This document shows, in pieces, positions 15,634 through 25,390 of a DNA stretch of 64,000 bases. Both the position numbers and the translations under genes were made by a program. The first letter of the stretch is position 1. Each line of letters opens with the position of its first letter. The notes beneath the pieces are model-generated. The model was given only the letters and a program-made list of their open reading frames with translations. It did not search any database and was not told the origin of the DNA. The stretch is from Methylopila sp. M107 (lineage in GTDB: Bacteria; Pseudomonadota; Alphaproteobacteria; Rhizobiales; Methylopilaceae): the NCBI RefSeq assembly GCF_000384475.1, contig NZ_ARWB01000001.1:2708176-2772175 (forward strand). Reading direction: 5' to 3'.

Positions 15634-17573
15634 GGCGGCGTGGCGCGGCGCGTCGAGACGCCGTGCGTCGTCTTCTCCCAGGTCGTGGTGTCGGCCATCA
15701 GGATCTGGATCAGCGCCCGCCAGGCCGCGAAGCCGACCAGGAGCCAGTAGGCCGGCAGGCTCACCAGCGTGCCGGCGAGCGCTTTCGGGCAGCGCTGGTC
15801 GACGCCCATCCAGCCGCAGGCGAGGCCGGCCGAGAACCCGACGATCAGGTTGGTGATGTGGAAGCCCGTCAGAGCGAGCTCGAGCACGCTGTCGCTCGGC
15901 GCCAGCAGCGAGCCGCTGAGGCCGCAATAGAGGATCGAGGCGACGACGACCGGATAGGCGAGCGCGGTCAGCGCGACGCCGCCGACCGAGAGCTGCGCGG
16001 CCACGAACCGGGTCGGCCCGAGCGCCCGCGCCAGGCCCACTGGGCTGCGGCCGTGCACCATCGCGGTCGCCATATAGCCCTTCATCCAGCGGGTGCGCTG
16101 CTTGATCCACGGCCACACCTGGTTCGGCGCCTCCTCCCATGTCACCGAGCAGATCGTCTTGGTCCGGTAGCCGAAGCGCGCGAGGCGCAGGCCGAGATCG
16201 GCGTCCTCGGTGACGTTGGCGGCGTCCCATCCGCCGAGCCGCCGCAGCGCCGCGACCCGGAAATGGTTGGACGTGCCGCCGAGCGGGATCGGCAGGCCCA
16301 GCGCGGCGAGCGCCGGCAGCAAGACGTCGAACAGCGCCGCATATTCGATCGCGAAGTGCCGGCAGAGCCAGCCGTCCGCATGGTTGTCGATCGCGAGCCG
16401 CGCCTGAAGGCAGGCGAGGTCCGGGCGGCTGCGCCGGAACGTCTCGGCCGCGATGCGCAGCTGCCGCGGCTCCGGGCGGTCCTCCGCGTCATAGACGGTG
16501 ATCAGCTCGCCGCGGGCGCAGAGAAGGCCGGCGTTGAGCGCGCGCGGCTTGGTCTTCGGACCGCCGGCCGGCAGCGTCAGCACTTCGATCCCGGCCCGCG
16601 GACGTCGACGCTTCAGCGCCGCGAGGGTCTCGTCGTCGTCGGCCTCGATCAGGATTTTGATGTCGAGCTTCGCGGCCGGGTAGTCCAGTCGTTCCAGGCA
16701 GTCGAGCAGCGACGGGATGATCGCGCCCTCGCGATAGAGGCCCACCATCACCGTGTAGACGGGTAGATCGGCGTCGCGCGCCGCGCCGTCCGGCGGCGTT
16801 TCCTCGATCGCGGCTGACGTGACGCTGAGCCACAGCCGGAACCCGTTCATCACCGCGAACGACAGCCCGCCCGCCGCAAGCAGCGCCGCGGCGACGCCGT
16901 CGATCAGCACGGCGGCCGCCACAAGCCCGAGAACGCCGGCCGCGATGGCGAGCCGCCCGGCGCGTCCGATCGAGGGCAGCCCGTGCGTGACGGTGAGTTC
17001 CGGCGCGATGCGCGCCGGTCCCTCGCAGGCGCGCGCGACGAGCGCGGCGCCCGAGCGCGCGATCAGGATGTCGGCGAAGGCCTGCGGGCCGGCGAGCGCG
17101 ATCGACGAGGTCCTCGGCCGTCCCTTTCGCGCAAGAGCGAGCCTTGCGATCGCCGCGCCGCGCGCGGCGATCACGAAGCGCGGCTCGCCGGAACCGTCGA
17201 TCGCCGCAAGGTGGCCGGTCGCGGCGGAAAGCTCCAGACAGTCGTCGCCGATCGCCGGCCCGCTGGCGTCCTCGGGGCCGACCACGTCGACGCCGAGCAT
17301 GCGCGCGAGCGCCGCGACGAGTTCGTCCTCGGCGAAGGCGCCGGAGGCGAGCAGCGCGTCGAACGGGTGGACGTTCGTCCGCGTCGCCTCCGCGAAAGCC
17401 GCGTAAAGCGGCCCCGGCGACAATCCGGCGCGCTCCAGCGCCGCGAGTTCCGCCGGAAGCGCATGCGCCTGATGCGCGCGCGCCTCGACATTGACGGGAC
17501 GCGCCGGCGGGACGCGCGTTTCGACGCGCGCCTCCTCGTCGGGGAAGAATCCCCGCGCCGATTCATGCAACAA
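15624..17573 (-). CDS. GT2 glycosyltransferase with N-terminal MshEN-like domain
   Basis: 649 aa. The N-terminal part (about 35-110, LPAELAALERAGLSPGPLYAAFAEAT...ALARMLGVDVVG) resembles the MshEN/T2SS-E N-terminal domain found fused to c-di-GMP-responsive proteins. After a hydrophobic pair (about 205-250) comes a GT-A domain with EADDDET, YDAEDRPEPRQL, TEDADLGLRL and QRTRW, the full D,D,D,QxxRW set of processive beta-glycan synthases. Three or four more membrane helices follow. Probably an inner-membrane polysaccharide synthase regulated through its N-terminal domain; sugar unknown. Confidence 0.85.
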   Translation of the reverse strand: MLHESARGFFPDEEARVETRVPPARPVNVEARAHQAHALPAELAALERAGLSPGPLYAAFAEATRTNVHPFDALLASGAFAEDELVAALARMLGVDVVGPEDASGPAIGDDCLELSAATGHLAAIDGSGEPRFVIAARGAAIARLALARKGRPRTSSIALAGPQAFADILIARSGAALVARACEGPARIAPELTVTHGLPSIGRAGRLAIAAGVLGLVAAAVLIDGVAAALLAAGGLSFAVMNGFRLWLSVTSAAIEETPPDGAARDADLPVYTVMVGLYREGAIIPSLLDCLERLDYPAAKLDIKILIEADDDETLAALKRRRPRAGIEVLTLPAGGPKTKPRALNAGLLCARGELITVYDAEDRPEPRQLRIAAETFRRSRPDLACLQARLAIDNHADGWLCRHFAIEYAALFDVLLPALAALGLPIPLGGTSNHFRVAALRRLGGWDAANVTEDADLGLRLARFGYRTKTICSVTWEEAPNQVWPWIKQRTRWMKGYMATAMVHGRSPVGLARALGPTRFVAAQLSVGGVALTALAYPVVVASILYCGLSGSLLAPSDSVLELALTGFHITNLIVGFSAGLACGWMGVDQRCPKALAGTLVSLPAYWLLVGFAAWRALIQILMADTTTWEKTTHGVSTRRATPPQT

Positions 17574-17675
17574 TGGACCGCCCCCCGACGGCTCGCCGCA
17601 AGCGCGGGCGGCGAACGTTCAAAATGCGTTGAACGACCGAACACTAAGATCGGACGGCGCGTGGAGTCGAGTCGA

Positions 17676-18539
17676 ATGCAATGGAACGGCGTATCGTTCT
17701 TCAGCGTGCTGGCGCTGTCGCTCGGGCTGCTTGTCGCCGGCGCGGCGCGCGCCGAGCAGCCGGCGGTCGACGACGGCGTGACGATCCCGCAATATTTCGA
17801 TCCCAACACGCGGCTCGAGAAGCCGGACCTGCCGGCGTCGCGCGTCTTCAAATGGGCGACCGGCGACGACTATCCGCCGTTCCACTACGTCGACGCGGAA
17901 GGGCAGGCGGCGGGCTTCGCGGTCGATCTCGCCCGCGCGATCTGCGCCGAGCTCAAGATCGCCTGCACGCTGCAGGCCTGGCGGTGGGACGCGCTGCTCG
18001 ACACGATCGACAAGCGCCAGGCCGACGTCATCCTCGCCATGGTGCGCCCGACGCCCGCGCTTCGCGCCCGCTTCGCCATGACCGAGCGCGTCCATCAGAC
18101 GCCGGCCCGCTTCGCCTCGCGCAGCGACAAGGCGATCGCCGACGCCACGCCCGAGGCGCTCAAAGGGCGGACCGTCGCGGTCGTCCAGGGCTCGGCGCAC
18201 GAGGCGTTCCTGAAGGCCTATTTCCCGGACGCGACGCTGAAGACCTTCGAGACGGTCGACGCCGCGCGCGACGCCGCCAAGGCCGGCGAGGCGGATCTCG
18301 TGTTCGGCGACGCGGTCTCGATCGCGTTCTGGCTGAACGGCACGGCGTCGGAGAACTGCTGCCGCTTCGTCGGCGGGCCCTACGTCGACGCGCGCTATTT
18401 CGGCGAGGGCGTCGGCGCGCTGGTGAAGCCCTCCGACGTCAGGCTGCGGCAGGCGATCGACTATGCGCTGCAGCGCCTCGACGAGAACGGGACCTACGCG
18501 GAGATCTACCTCAAGCATTTTCCAGTCGGCGTCTGGTGA
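17676..18539 (+). CDS. ABC-type periplasmic amino-acid-like substrate-binding protein
   Basis: 287 aa from the ATG at 17676; upstream in-frame sequence overlaps the divergent glycosyltransferase and is not coding. A signal peptide ending ARAEQ (about residue 24) precedes a PBP2/SBP_bac_3 domain: FKWATGDDYPPFHYVDAEGQAAGFAVDLARAIC, VDARYFGEGVGALVKPSD and a C-terminal helix. This family binds polar amino acids or related solutes. No permease or ATPase neighbours, so it is an orphan binding protein, and ligand is unknown. Confidence 0.85.
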   Translation: MQWNGVSFFSVLALSLGLLVAGAARAEQPAVDDGVTIPQYFDPNTRLEKPDLPASRVFKWATGDDYPPFHYVDAEGQAAGFAVDLARAICAELKIACTLQAWRWDALLDTIDKRQADVILAMVRPTPALRARFAMTERVHQTPARFASRSDKAIADATPEALKGRTVAVVQGSAHEAFLKAYFPDATLKTFETVDAARDAAKAGEADLVFGDAVSIAFWLNGTASENCCRFVGGPYVDARYFGEGVGALVKPSDVRLRQAIDYALQRLDENGTYAEIYLKHFPVGVW

Positions 18540-18880
18540 CGCGCGGCCGGTTGGGATGTCTGGCAACATTCTGATTTCGTTAAGATATCCGTTGGTCCGG
18601 CTGTTCCCGCTATGGCCAGGGAGAACGAATCGGGCCCGAGCGCTTTGTTCTCTTTCGTCCGCCGCTCCGTTCGGTCCCTTCAACCTCGTCGCGCCAAGAC
18701 CTCACGCGCCGTTTCCCAGCGACGCTTGATGCTTTAGAGCTGCGCCGTCCCAGAATGAGTCGTCATGCCAGGCGGAGCCGGGTATCCACGAATTCCTGGG
18801 ATCGTAGAGTTCGACGATCAAGTCGTGGATACCCGGCTCCGCCGGGCATGACGGCGTCTAAACCCCTGGACCAGTTCGAA
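18540..18880. other. intergenic region with palindromic repeat before lysK
   Basis: About 340 bp. The right part is the family F palindrome (18762-18853). The left 220 bp contains no gene or clear terminator that I can see; a lysK promoter would have to lie here or inside the repeat. Confidence 0.5.
18762..18853. repeat. intergenic palindromic repeat, family F, copy 1
   Basis: An inverted repeat of about 92 bp. The ends read GTCATGCC..GGCGGAGCCGGGTATCCACG and the reverse complement CGTGGATACCCGGCTCCGCC..GGCATGAC, around a core with ATCGTAGAGTTC. A second copy is at 46148-46242. It could fold as a long hairpin in RNA. Confidence 0.85.
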
Positions 18881-20530
18881 ATGGCCTCCGCAGTCTCAGC
18901 CGTTCCCGTCGACATCGCCCGTACCTCGAACGCCTGGCCGTTCGAGGAAGCGAAGAAGCTGGTCGCGCGGCTGAAGAAAAAGCCGAAGGACGGTCCGGTC
19001 CTGTTCGAGACCGGCTACGGGCCGTCCGGCCTGCCGCATATCGGCACCTTCGGCGAGGTCGCGCGCACCACCATGGTGCGGCACGCCTTCCGGGTGCTCA
19101 CGGAAGACAAGATACCGACGCGGCTGCTCTGCTTCTCCGACGACATGGACGGCATGCGGAAGGTGCCGGACAACGTGCCGGACCCAGCGGCGCTCGCGCC
19201 CTACCTGCACATGCCGCTGACCTCGGTGCCGAACCCGTTCGGCGGGAATTACGAGAGCTTCGGCGCGCACAACAACGCGATGTTGCGCCGCTTCCTCGAC
19301 ACCTTCGGCTTCGACTACGAATTCGCGAGCGCGACCGACTACTACAAGACCGGCAAGCTCGACGCCGTGCTGCTCCGGGCCGCGGAGAAGTACGACGCCA
19401 TCATGGCCGTGATGCTGCCGACGCTGGGCGAGGAGCGGCGCGCGACCTATTCGCCCTTCCTGCCGATCTCGCCGACGAGCGGGCGCGTGCTCTACGTGCC
19501 GATGAAGGAGGTGAACGCCAAGGCCGGAACCATCACGTTCACGGACGAGGACGGCGTGGACAAGACGCTTCCCGTGACCGGCGGGAACGTCAAGCTGCAG
19601 TGGAAGCCGGATTTCGGCGCGCGCTGGGCGGCGCTCGACGTCGACTTTGAGATGTTCGGCAAGGACCACCAGACCAATGCGCCGCTCTACGACAGGATCT
19701 GCCAGATCCTCGGCGGCACGGCGCCTGAGCATTTCGTCTACGAGCTGTTTCTGGACGAGATCGGACAGAAGATCTCGAAGTCGAAGGGCAACGGCCTGAC
19801 GATCGACGAGTGGCTGACCTACGCCAGCCCCGAGAGCCTCGCGCTCTACATGTACTCGCGCCCGCGCGAGGCCAAGAAGCTGCATTTCGACGTCATCCCG
19901 CGCGCCGTCGACGAGTATTTCCAGTTCCTCGGCGGCTATGACCGGCAGGAGTGGAAGCAGCGGCTCGGCAATCCGGTCTGGCACATCCATTCGGGCGAAC
20001 CGCCCTCGGAAGGATTGCCGGTCAGCTTCGCGCTGCTGCTCAACCTCGTCTCCGCGTCGAACGCGGAGAACCGCGACGTGCTGTGGGGCTTCATCGGCCG
20101 CTACGCGCCGGGCGTGACGCCCGCGACCCACCCGAAGCTCGACGAGCTCGTCGGCTACGCGATCCGCTACTACGAGGATCATGTGAAGCCGCTGAAGCGG
20201 TTTTCCGCGCCCGACGAGGTCGAGCGCGGGGCGCTCGAAAGCCTCGACGCGGCGCTTGGCGCGCTGCCCGCGGACGCCGCGCCCGAGGACGTCCAGACGG
20301 CGCTCTACGACGTCGCCCGCGCGGTCCCGCGCTACCAGGACTTCGCCGCCAAGGGCGCGACGCCCGAGCGGCCGGGCGTCAGCCAGGAGTGGTTTTCGGC
20401 GCTCTACCGTACGCTGATCGGGCAGGAGAAGGGGCCGCGCTTCGGCTCCTTCGTCGCGCTTTACGGCGTGCCCGAGACGCGCGCCTTGATCCGGAGCGCG
20501 CTTTCGGGCGAACTCGCGAAGGCCGCGTGA
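18881..20530 (+). CDS. lysK: class I lysine--tRNA ligase
   Basis: 549 aa from the ATG at 18881; the open frame upstream crosses a palindromic repeat and is not used. Class I synthetase signatures are present: [12 protein letters not shown] (HIGH-like) and [11 protein letters not shown] (KMSKS). It charges tRNA-Lys in the cytoplasm. The class I (archaeal-type) LysRS is characteristic of many alphaproteobacteria, which lack the class II enzyme. Confidence 0.95.
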   Translation: MASAVSAVPVDIARTSNAWPFEEAKKLVARLKKKPKDGPVLFETGYGPSGLPHIGTFGEVARTTMVRHAFRVLTEDKIPTRLLCFSDDMDGMRKVPDNVPDPAALAPYLHMPLTSVPNPFGGNYESFGAHNNAMLRRFLDTFGFDYEFASATDYYKTGKLDAVLLRAAEKYDAIMAVMLPTLGEERRATYSPFLPISPTSGRVLYVPMKEVNAKAGTITFTDEDGVDKTLPVTGGNVKLQWKPDFGARWAALDVDFEMFGKDHQTNAPLYDRICQILGGTAPEHFVYELFLDEIGQKISKSKGNGLTIDEWLTYASPESLALYMYSRPREAKKLHFDVIPRAVDEYFQFLGGYDRQEWKQRLGNPVWHIHSGEPPSEGLPVSFALLLNLVSASNAENRDVLWGFIGRYAPGVTPATHPKLDELVGYAIRYYEDHVKPLKRFSAPDEVERGALESLDAALGALPADAAPEDVQTALYDVARAVPRYQDFAAKGATPERPGVSQEWFSALYRTLIGQEKGPRFGSFVALYGVPETRALIRSALSGELAKAA

Positions 20531-20559
20531 CTCGTGCGGCGGTTTGAGGAGCAGGTCCC

Positions 20560-20880
20560 ATGGTGTTTCGTCGCGACGGCGAGTCCGGCGCGAGCCGCTA
20601 CGGCTCCGGCGGCGGCATGAGCCGCATCTTCGGCGGCTCGCCGATCGGCGTGATCATCCGCCTCGCGCTGCTCTGCGTGATCGTCGGCCTCGTGCTCGAT
20701 CAGCTCGACATCAACGCGCTGCAGCTGTTCCGCTGGGCGGTGGACCGGATCGAGGACCTGATCCGCAACTCCGCCGACGTCATCAAGCTGGTCGGCCGCT
20801 ACTTCCTGATCGGCGCCGCGGTGGTGATCCCGATCTGGGTTCTCATGCGCGTGTTCCGAATGGGGTCGGGCCGGCGCTGA
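20560..20880 (+). CDS. DUF6460 membrane protein
   Basis: 106 aa. Two hydrophobic helices (about 29-48, GVIIRLALLCVIVGLVLD, and about 81-99, YFLIGAAVVIPIWVLMRVF) flank an amphipathic segment with LDINALQLFRW. The arrangement fits the DUF6460 family of small Hyphomicrobiales membrane proteins. It lies 30 bp downstream of lysK and may be co-transcribed; function unknown. Confidence 0.75.
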   Translation: MVFRRDGESGASRYGSGGGMSRIFGGSPIGVIIRLALLCVIVGLVLDQLDINALQLFRWAVDRIEDLIRNSADVIKLVGRYFLIGAAVVIPIWVLMRVFRMGSGRR

Positions 20881-20928
20881 GCGTTTTTCTGGTCGACGTT
20901 ACGGAAGACGAAGCGCCGCCCTCTTGTT

Positions 20929-21068
20929 CCCCTCCCCCTTGCGGGGAGGGGTTAGGGGTGGGGGTGGTTCAGAACATGGCCCCGAACACGAAGCTTCTCT
21001 ACGCCGACGCTGGGCGCTTTATCCTGAGGGACCCCCACCCCTAACCCCTCCCCGCAAGGGGGAGGGGG
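20929..21068. repeat. intergenic palindromic repeat, family A, copy 1
   Basis: A 140-bp element with near-perfect terminal inverted repeats starting CCCCTCCCCCTTGCGGGGAG and continuing GGGTTAGGGGTGGGGGTGG, around a partly conserved core (GGTTCAGAACATG, CTACGCCG, CGCTTTATCCTGAGGG). Four further copies are at 32353, 45422, 58615 and 60585. Confidence 0.9.
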
Positions 21069-21114
21069 ACGGGGACGGGTACCCGCGTGTCATATTGGCC
21101 TTGCGAACGAGCGC

Positions 21115-22209
21115 TCAGCCCTCCGGTCCCGCCTTCGCCACGGCTTCCGCGTCCCGCCCCGTGAAAGCGCCGAGCGAGCCTACGCCCTCGCGATCGAGCG
21201 CCGTCGCAAGCGCGCCGAGGATCTTCTGCGGCAGGCCAGGCCCCTCGAACACCATGGCGCTGTAGAGCTCGACCAGCGTCGCGCCGGCGCGGATCTTCGC
21301 GAGCGCGTCCGCGCCGGACGCCACGCCCCCGACGCCGACCAGCGGCATCGCGCCCTCCATCCGCAGATAGGCCTCGGCCAGCATCCAGTTCGATCGGCGC
21401 AGCAGCGGCGCGCCCGACAGGCCGCCGGCCTCGCTCGCGGCCCTGTCCCTCAGCGAGGCCGGCCGCGCCAGCGTCGTGTTGGAGACGACGAGCCCGTCGA
21501 GACCGCGCGCGCGGGCGACCGCGACGACGTCGTCGAGCCCCATGAGATCGAGATCGGGCGCAATCTTGAGCAGCACCGGCCGGCGCGGCAGTCCGCCCGC
21601 CGCCGCGGCGTCGCGCGCCTCCAGCGTGCGGGCGACGAGATCGTCGAGCGCCGCCTTCGCCTGCAGGTCGCGCAGGCCTGGCGTGTTGGGAGACGACACG
21701 TTGACGGTGAAGAACGCCGCATGCGCCGCGAACGTCGTGATCCCCGAGGCGTAATCGGCGGCGCGGTCTTCCGCATCCTTGTTGGCCCCGATGTTGACGC
21801 CGACGATCCCGGGCCGCCCCGCGCGCCGCTTCAGCCGCGCCTCGACCGCCGCGGCCCCCGCATTGTTGAAGCCCATGCGGTTCACCACCGCCCGGTCCTC
21901 AGAGAGGCGGAACAGGCGCGGACGCGGATTGCCGGCTTGCGGGCGCGGCGTCACCGAGCCGATCTCGACGAAGCCGAGCCCGAGCCCGAGCATGGCGTCG
22001 GGCGCGCGGGCGTCCTTGTCGAAACCCGCCGCGAGCCCGAGCGGGTTCGGGAAGTCGAGCCCGAAGGCCTCAGTCCGCAGGCGCGCGTCGGCGCGCGGCG
22101 CCGGCCGCGGCGGCAGCTTCTCGAGCGCCCTGAGCGTCGTCTCATGCGCGGTTTCGGGATCGAGCAGGTGGATCGCGGGCCTGAGCAGCGGCCAGAGCGC
22201 GCCGATCAC
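21115..22209 (-). CDS. pyrD: quinone-dependent dihydroorotate dehydrogenase
   Basis: 364 aa, class 2 DHODH. Landmarks include the N-terminal membrane-association helix ([19 protein letters not shown]), [52 protein letters not shown] [15 protein letters not shown] with the catalytic Ser, and VSNTT. It oxidises dihydroorotate to orotate, the fourth step of pyrimidine synthesis, and passes electrons to ubiquinone at the inner membrane. The start overlaps the DUF952 stop as ATGA, so the two genes form an operon. Confidence 0.96.
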   Translation of the reverse strand: MIGALWPLLRPAIHLLDPETAHETTLRALEKLPPRPAPRADARLRTEAFGLDFPNPLGLAAGFDKDARAPDAMLGLGLGFVEIGSVTPRPQAGNPRPRLFRLSEDRAVVNRMGFNNAGAAAVEARLKRRAGRPGIVGVNIGANKDAEDRAADYASGITTFAAHAAFFTVNVSSPNTPGLRDLQAKAALDDLVARTLEARDAAAAGGLPRRPVLLKIAPDLDLMGLDDVVAVARARGLDGLVVSNTTLARPASLRDRAASEAGGLSGAPLLRRSNWMLAEAYLRMEGAMPLVGVGGVASGADALAKIRAGATLVELYSAMVFEGPGLPQKILGALATALDREGVGSLGAFTGRDAEAVAKAGPEG

Positions 22210-22556
22210 GGCATGTCCTCAGGAAACACGTGGGCGCCGTCGGCCCCGAGCGGCAGCGGCTTGGTCCACAGCACGGCGGAGAGCGGCAGCGGGCCGTAGA
22301 GATGCGGGAACAGGGCGCCGCCGCGGGACGGCTCCCATTTCAGCGCGTCGCCGAGCGCCGTCGCGTCGACGGCGGCGAGCATCAGTTCCGCCTGCCCCGC
22401 GAAATGCTTCGCGGCGGTCTCGCGCGCCTGGGACGCGGTCGAGAAATGGATGTAGCCGTCCGCGACGTCGAGCGGCGCGCCGTCGAACCGCCCGGCCTTC
22501 TCGACCGCGATCCAGAGGTCGCGCGGCGCAATCTTGTAGACGATCGATGCGGTCAT
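22206..22556 (-). CDS. DUF952 domain protein
   Basis: 116 aa from the ATG at 22556, the usual start for the family ([15 protein letters not shown]). It carries the DUF952 pattern [23 protein letters not shown] and [18 protein letters not shown]. Its place directly before pyrD is widely conserved in Hyphomicrobiales. Related to ADP-ribosyl-type folds by reputation, but no activity is established. Confidence 0.88.
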   Translation of the reverse strand: MTASIVYKIAPRDLWIAVEKAGRFDGAPLDVADGYIHFSTASQARETAAKHFAGQAELMLAAVDATALGDALKWEPSRGGALFPHLYGPLPLSAVLWTKPLPLGADGAHVFPEDMP

Positions 22557-22711
22557 CCGGCGTCGATCTCCCGATGTGAGCGGTAAAATCCCCGTCCGGG
22601 GGAACGCTGCCCGCAGCGGCGCGTTGCTCCGGGCGGAAACCTCTAGGACTGGAGCCGTTCGCCGGCAAGGCGGCGGGCATGTTTTTCGAATGGACATGCG
22701 ACCCAAAAGGT

Positions 22712-22724
22712 ACTAATTCCTAGT
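22712..22724. promoter_or_regulatory. candidate operator upstream of S24-type regulator
   Basis: An interrupted palindrome ACTA-ATTCC-TAGT lies 55 bp upstream of the regulator's start in an AT-rich patch between the divergent DUF952 and regulator genes. Its position suggests an autoregulatory operator; this is inference from symmetry only. Confidence 0.3.
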
Positions 22725-22779
22725 TAAATGACACTATCCCGATGCCTGTGAGTCGGGACTTGGAAGGCGGATCACACAC

Positions 22780-23409
22780 ATGCTCGGGCACGGTCAGATC
22801 TGGGCTGCGATCGACGCGCTGGCGGCGAAGAACGGCTTTTCGGCTTCGGGCCTCGCGCGCAAGTCCGGCCTCGACCCCACCACGTTCAACAAGTCGAAGC
22901 GGATCGCCGCCGACGGGCGGCCGCGCTGGCCCTCGACAGAGTCGATCGCCAAGGCGCTCGACGCCACCACGACCACGCTCGACGATTTCCTCGGGCTGGT
23001 GATCGGCGGCGCGCCGGAGGTCCGCAAGACGGTGCCGCTGATTGGCCTCGCGCAGGCGGGCGACGGCGGCTATTTCGACGACGGCGGCTTTCCCAAGGGG
23101 CAGGGCTGGGACGAGATCGCGTTTCCGGACGTCGACCGCGAGCACGCCTATGCGCTGGAGATTTCGGGCGACTCGATGTCGCCCGTGTTCCGCGACGGCG
23201 ACGTGGTGCTGGTGGCGCCGGGCGCGCCGGTCAGGCGCGGCGACCGGGTGGTGGTGAAGACCACCGAGGGCGAGGTTCTGGCGAAGGAGCTCGCCCGCAA
23301 GACCGCCAAGCAGGTCGAGCTCCGCTCGCTCAACGCCGAGCACCCCGACCGCACCTTCGCGACCACCGAAGTGCTGTGGATCGCCCGGATCGTCTGGGCG
23401 AGCCAGTAG
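22780..23409 (+). CDS. HTH regulator with S24 (LexA-like) peptidase domain
   Basis: 209 aa. An N-terminal XRE-like HTH (about 5-65, FSASGLARKSGLDPTTFNKSKR) is joined to a peptidase S24 domain with the nucleophile Ser in ISGDSMSPVFRDGDVVLV and the general-base Lys in EGEVLAKELAR. This resembles CI/LexA-class self-cleaving repressors; a broad stress or envelope regulator in Hyphomicrobiales is likely. GGAAGG precedes the start. It is not in a prophage context. Confidence 0.88.
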   Translation: MLGHGQIWAAIDALAAKNGFSASGLARKSGLDPTTFNKSKRIAADGRPRWPSTESIAKALDATTTTLDDFLGLVIGGAPEVRKTVPLIGLAQAGDGGYFDDGGFPKGQGWDEIAFPDVDREHAYALEISGDSMSPVFRDGDVVLVAPGAPVRRGDRVVVKTTEGEVLAKELARKTAKQVELRSLNAEHPDRTFATTEVLWIARIVWASQ

Positions 23410-23457
23410 CGCGTCGTCGTTCCGGGGCAATCGCTTCAAAGGCAAGACTCTGCTCTT

Positions 23458-23584
23458 CACCTCTCCCCGGCGGGGAGAGGTCGACGCGAAGCGGCGGGTG
23501 AGGGGCCTCGCCCTCTTCGGATAACCCCGATCCCCCTCACCCGCTTCGGCTTCGCCTCGCGACCTCTCCCCACCGGGAGAGGTG
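23458..23584. repeat. intergenic palindromic repeat, family C
   Basis: A 127-bp inverted repeat whose ends read CACCTCTCCCCGGCGGGGAG and CCGGGAGAGGTG, with inner arms GGTGAGGGGCCTCG and CCCCCTCACCCGCTTCG. One copy in the window; similar in design to families A, B and D. Confidence 0.8.
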
Positions 23585-23749
23585 AGAACCTGCGCTTTGT
23601 CTCAAGCGATTGTCCTAAATCGGTTCCGGGCTTTTCCAGGAGCCCATTTCCGCAGCCGCTCTGCATAGTTGGCTGAAGCGCGGAAACGGGTCTCGGCGCT
23701 CGGGCCGGGACGACCCCGAGTTTCTTGAGCCGCGTTGAACGGCTCTCGC

Positions 23750-24193
23750 TCAAGACAGCGTCGTCAGCCCCTTCCTCAGCAAGTCGAGGCTCTCCGCCAC
23801 CGGCGCCTCGACCTCCCCATGCGTCGCGCGCCAGATCGGCACGGCGCGGGACAGCAGCTCGAGCCCGTCCGCGGTCAGCGTCAGCAGGCGCCCGCGCCTG
23901 TCCTTCGGGTCGACCGTGACCTCGACCAGCCCGCGCCGCTCCAGCGGCTTCAGGTTCGCGGTCAAAGTCGTGCGGTCCATCGCGAGCAGCGAGGCGACCG
24001 ACGAGATCGACGGCGGGTTCGGCCGGTTGAGCGAGATCAGCAGCGAGAATTGCCCGCTGGTAAGGCCGACGGGTCGGAACGCGTCGTCGAACCGCCGCGC
24101 CAGCGCCCGCGCCGCCCGCTGCGTCGCAAGGCACAGGCAGGCGTCGCGAATGGCGAGGGTCGTCTCGAAGGATGGCGTTTCGCGTTGCGGCAT
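23750..24193 (-). CDS. MarR-family transcriptional regulator
   Basis: 147 aa. A winged-helix MarR domain spans about 40-115: LTSGQFSLLISLNRPNPPSISSVASLLAMDRTTLTANLKPLERRGLVEVTVDPKDRRGRLLTLTADG, with the DxRxR wing. Such dimers repress genes until a small aromatic or oxidative ligand binds. No obvious target enzyme sits beside it; the next genes are WD40 and CobW. A perfect palindrome lies 7 bp upstream of its start. Confidence 0.9.
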   Translation of the reverse strand: MPQRETPSFETTLAIRDACLCLATQRAARALARRFDDAFRPVGLTSGQFSLLISLNRPNPPSISSVASLLAMDRTTLTANLKPLERRGLVEVTVDPKDRRGRLLTLTADGLELLSRAVPIWRATHGEVEAPVAESLDLLRKGLTTLS

Positions 24194-24200
24194 CCGCCAT

Positions 24201-24220
24201 ATCTGTTGATATCAACAGAT
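24201..24220. promoter_or_regulatory. perfect palindromic operator for MarR regulator
   Basis: ATCTGTTGATATCAACAGAT is a perfect 20-bp palindrome directly upstream of the marR-like start codon. It is AT-rich against the local background and has the size of a MarR dimer site, so autoregulation is likely. Confidence 0.75.
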
Positions 24221-24253
24221 AAAGTCAACGCCGTTCGGGCGCCGTCGCCGCGC

Positions 24254-25246
24254 TCACCCCTCGGGCAGCGAGACGATCCCCGCCGCGCCGTCCTCGCCGC
24301 CGAAGGCGAGCCGCGCGCCGATCGCGTCCCAGCCGAGCGCCGTGATCGCCGTTCCATCCGGGTTCCGCACCGGGATCTCGGCGTTGTCGGCGATCCGCAC
24401 TATGAAGATGCAGCCGTCCTCATAGCCGAGCGCGACCACGCCGGCCTTGGGGTGCGCCGCGACCCGGGACACCCGCGCCGGGCGGACGCCGAGCTCCTTC
24501 GGCGCCTTGCCCATCGGCCCGTCCTTGGCCGCGAACGGCCAGAGAATGGCGGCGTCCGCGCCGGCGGTGGCGAGCCATTTGCCGTCGGCGGTCCAGTCGG
24601 TGGAGCGAACCTTTCCCGGATAGCCGGACATGCGCATATGCGCGCCGTCCGAGACCCGCCAGCCGTGCAGGGCGTTCTCCTGCATGGCGCTGACGACGAA
24701 GCGGCCGTCCGGCGAGAAGGCGACGTCGATGTGCGAGCCCTTCCAGCTGAGTTCCTTCGGCGCGCCCTGGACCCGCGGGAACCAGAGCGAGACGCCGTTG
24801 TAGCGGGCGATCGCGAGCTGGAACCCCTTCGGCGCGAAGGCGAGGCCGCGGGCCGAGGAAGGAGTCTCCAGCGTCGTCGTCACGCCCTTGCCGTCGCGGC
24901 AGAAAACCTTCTTTCCGCAAGACCATGCGACCGCGCCGTCGGGCCCGATCGCGACCGCGTCGATCCAGCCGGAGGCCTCGCCGACCGGCTCGGGCGCGTC
25001 CTCGCCCGTGAAGCGCACCACCTTGCCGTCGTCACCGCCTGTGACCAGCACGTTCCCGCCCACGGCGGCGCAGAGCACCGCGTCGCCATGCGCCGGAATC
25101 TTGAGCTCGCCGTCCTCCGAGACGAACAGCACCGCGCCGTCGCCGAGCGCGAACGCCGCCGCCTTGCCGACGAACGACGCCGAAATCACATAGGCGCCGG
25201 CGTCGAGCCTGGTCAGCGTGTCGGCGAACGGGGAGGGGGAGGTCAT
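24254..25246 (-). CDS. WD40-repeat beta-propeller protein
   Basis: 330 aa without signal peptide. Successive blades can be read, each ending in patterns such as VVRFTGED, GVSLWFPR, HGWRVSDGAH and AILWPFA, with AFSPDGRFV and TADGKWLATAGAD motifs. Probably a seven-blade scaffold. It is the gene after cobW on the same strand with about 145 bp between them; WD40 genes beside COG0523 GTPases recur in alphaproteobacteria as I recall, suggesting a role in metal handling, but this is inference. Confidence 0.82.
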   Translation of the reverse strand: MTSPSPFADTLTRLDAGAYVISASFVGKAAAFALGDGAVLFVSEDGELKIPAHGDAVLCAAVGGNVLVTGGDDGKVVRFTGEDAPEPVGEASGWIDAVAIGPDGAVAWSCGKKVFCRDGKGVTTTLETPSSARGLAFAPKGFQLAIARYNGVSLWFPRVQGAPKELSWKGSHIDVAFSPDGRFVVSAMQENALHGWRVSDGAHMRMSGYPGKVRSTDWTADGKWLATAGADAAILWPFAAKDGPMGKAPKELGVRPARVSRVAAHPKAGVVALGYEDGCIFIVRIADNAEIPVRNPDGTAITALGWDAIGARLAFGGEDGAAGIVSLPEG

Positions 25247-25390
25247 CTGTGGAGCTTTACGCCGGCAGGGTGAGGCTCGTCATCCCCCGGCTCGTCCGGG
25301 GGATCCAGCCCGGATCACGGGCGCCCTCGCATCGGGATGCTGGACGCCTCGGGCTATGACGCTGACAATCTGAAAATTGTATGTAGAGCC

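Noticed and set aside
20929..21068. Family A repeats as CRISPR or rRNA-like elements
   Set aside because: Copies are scattered singly between genes, with inverted arms and no spacer array; no CRISPR array, rRNA or transposase is seen in the window.
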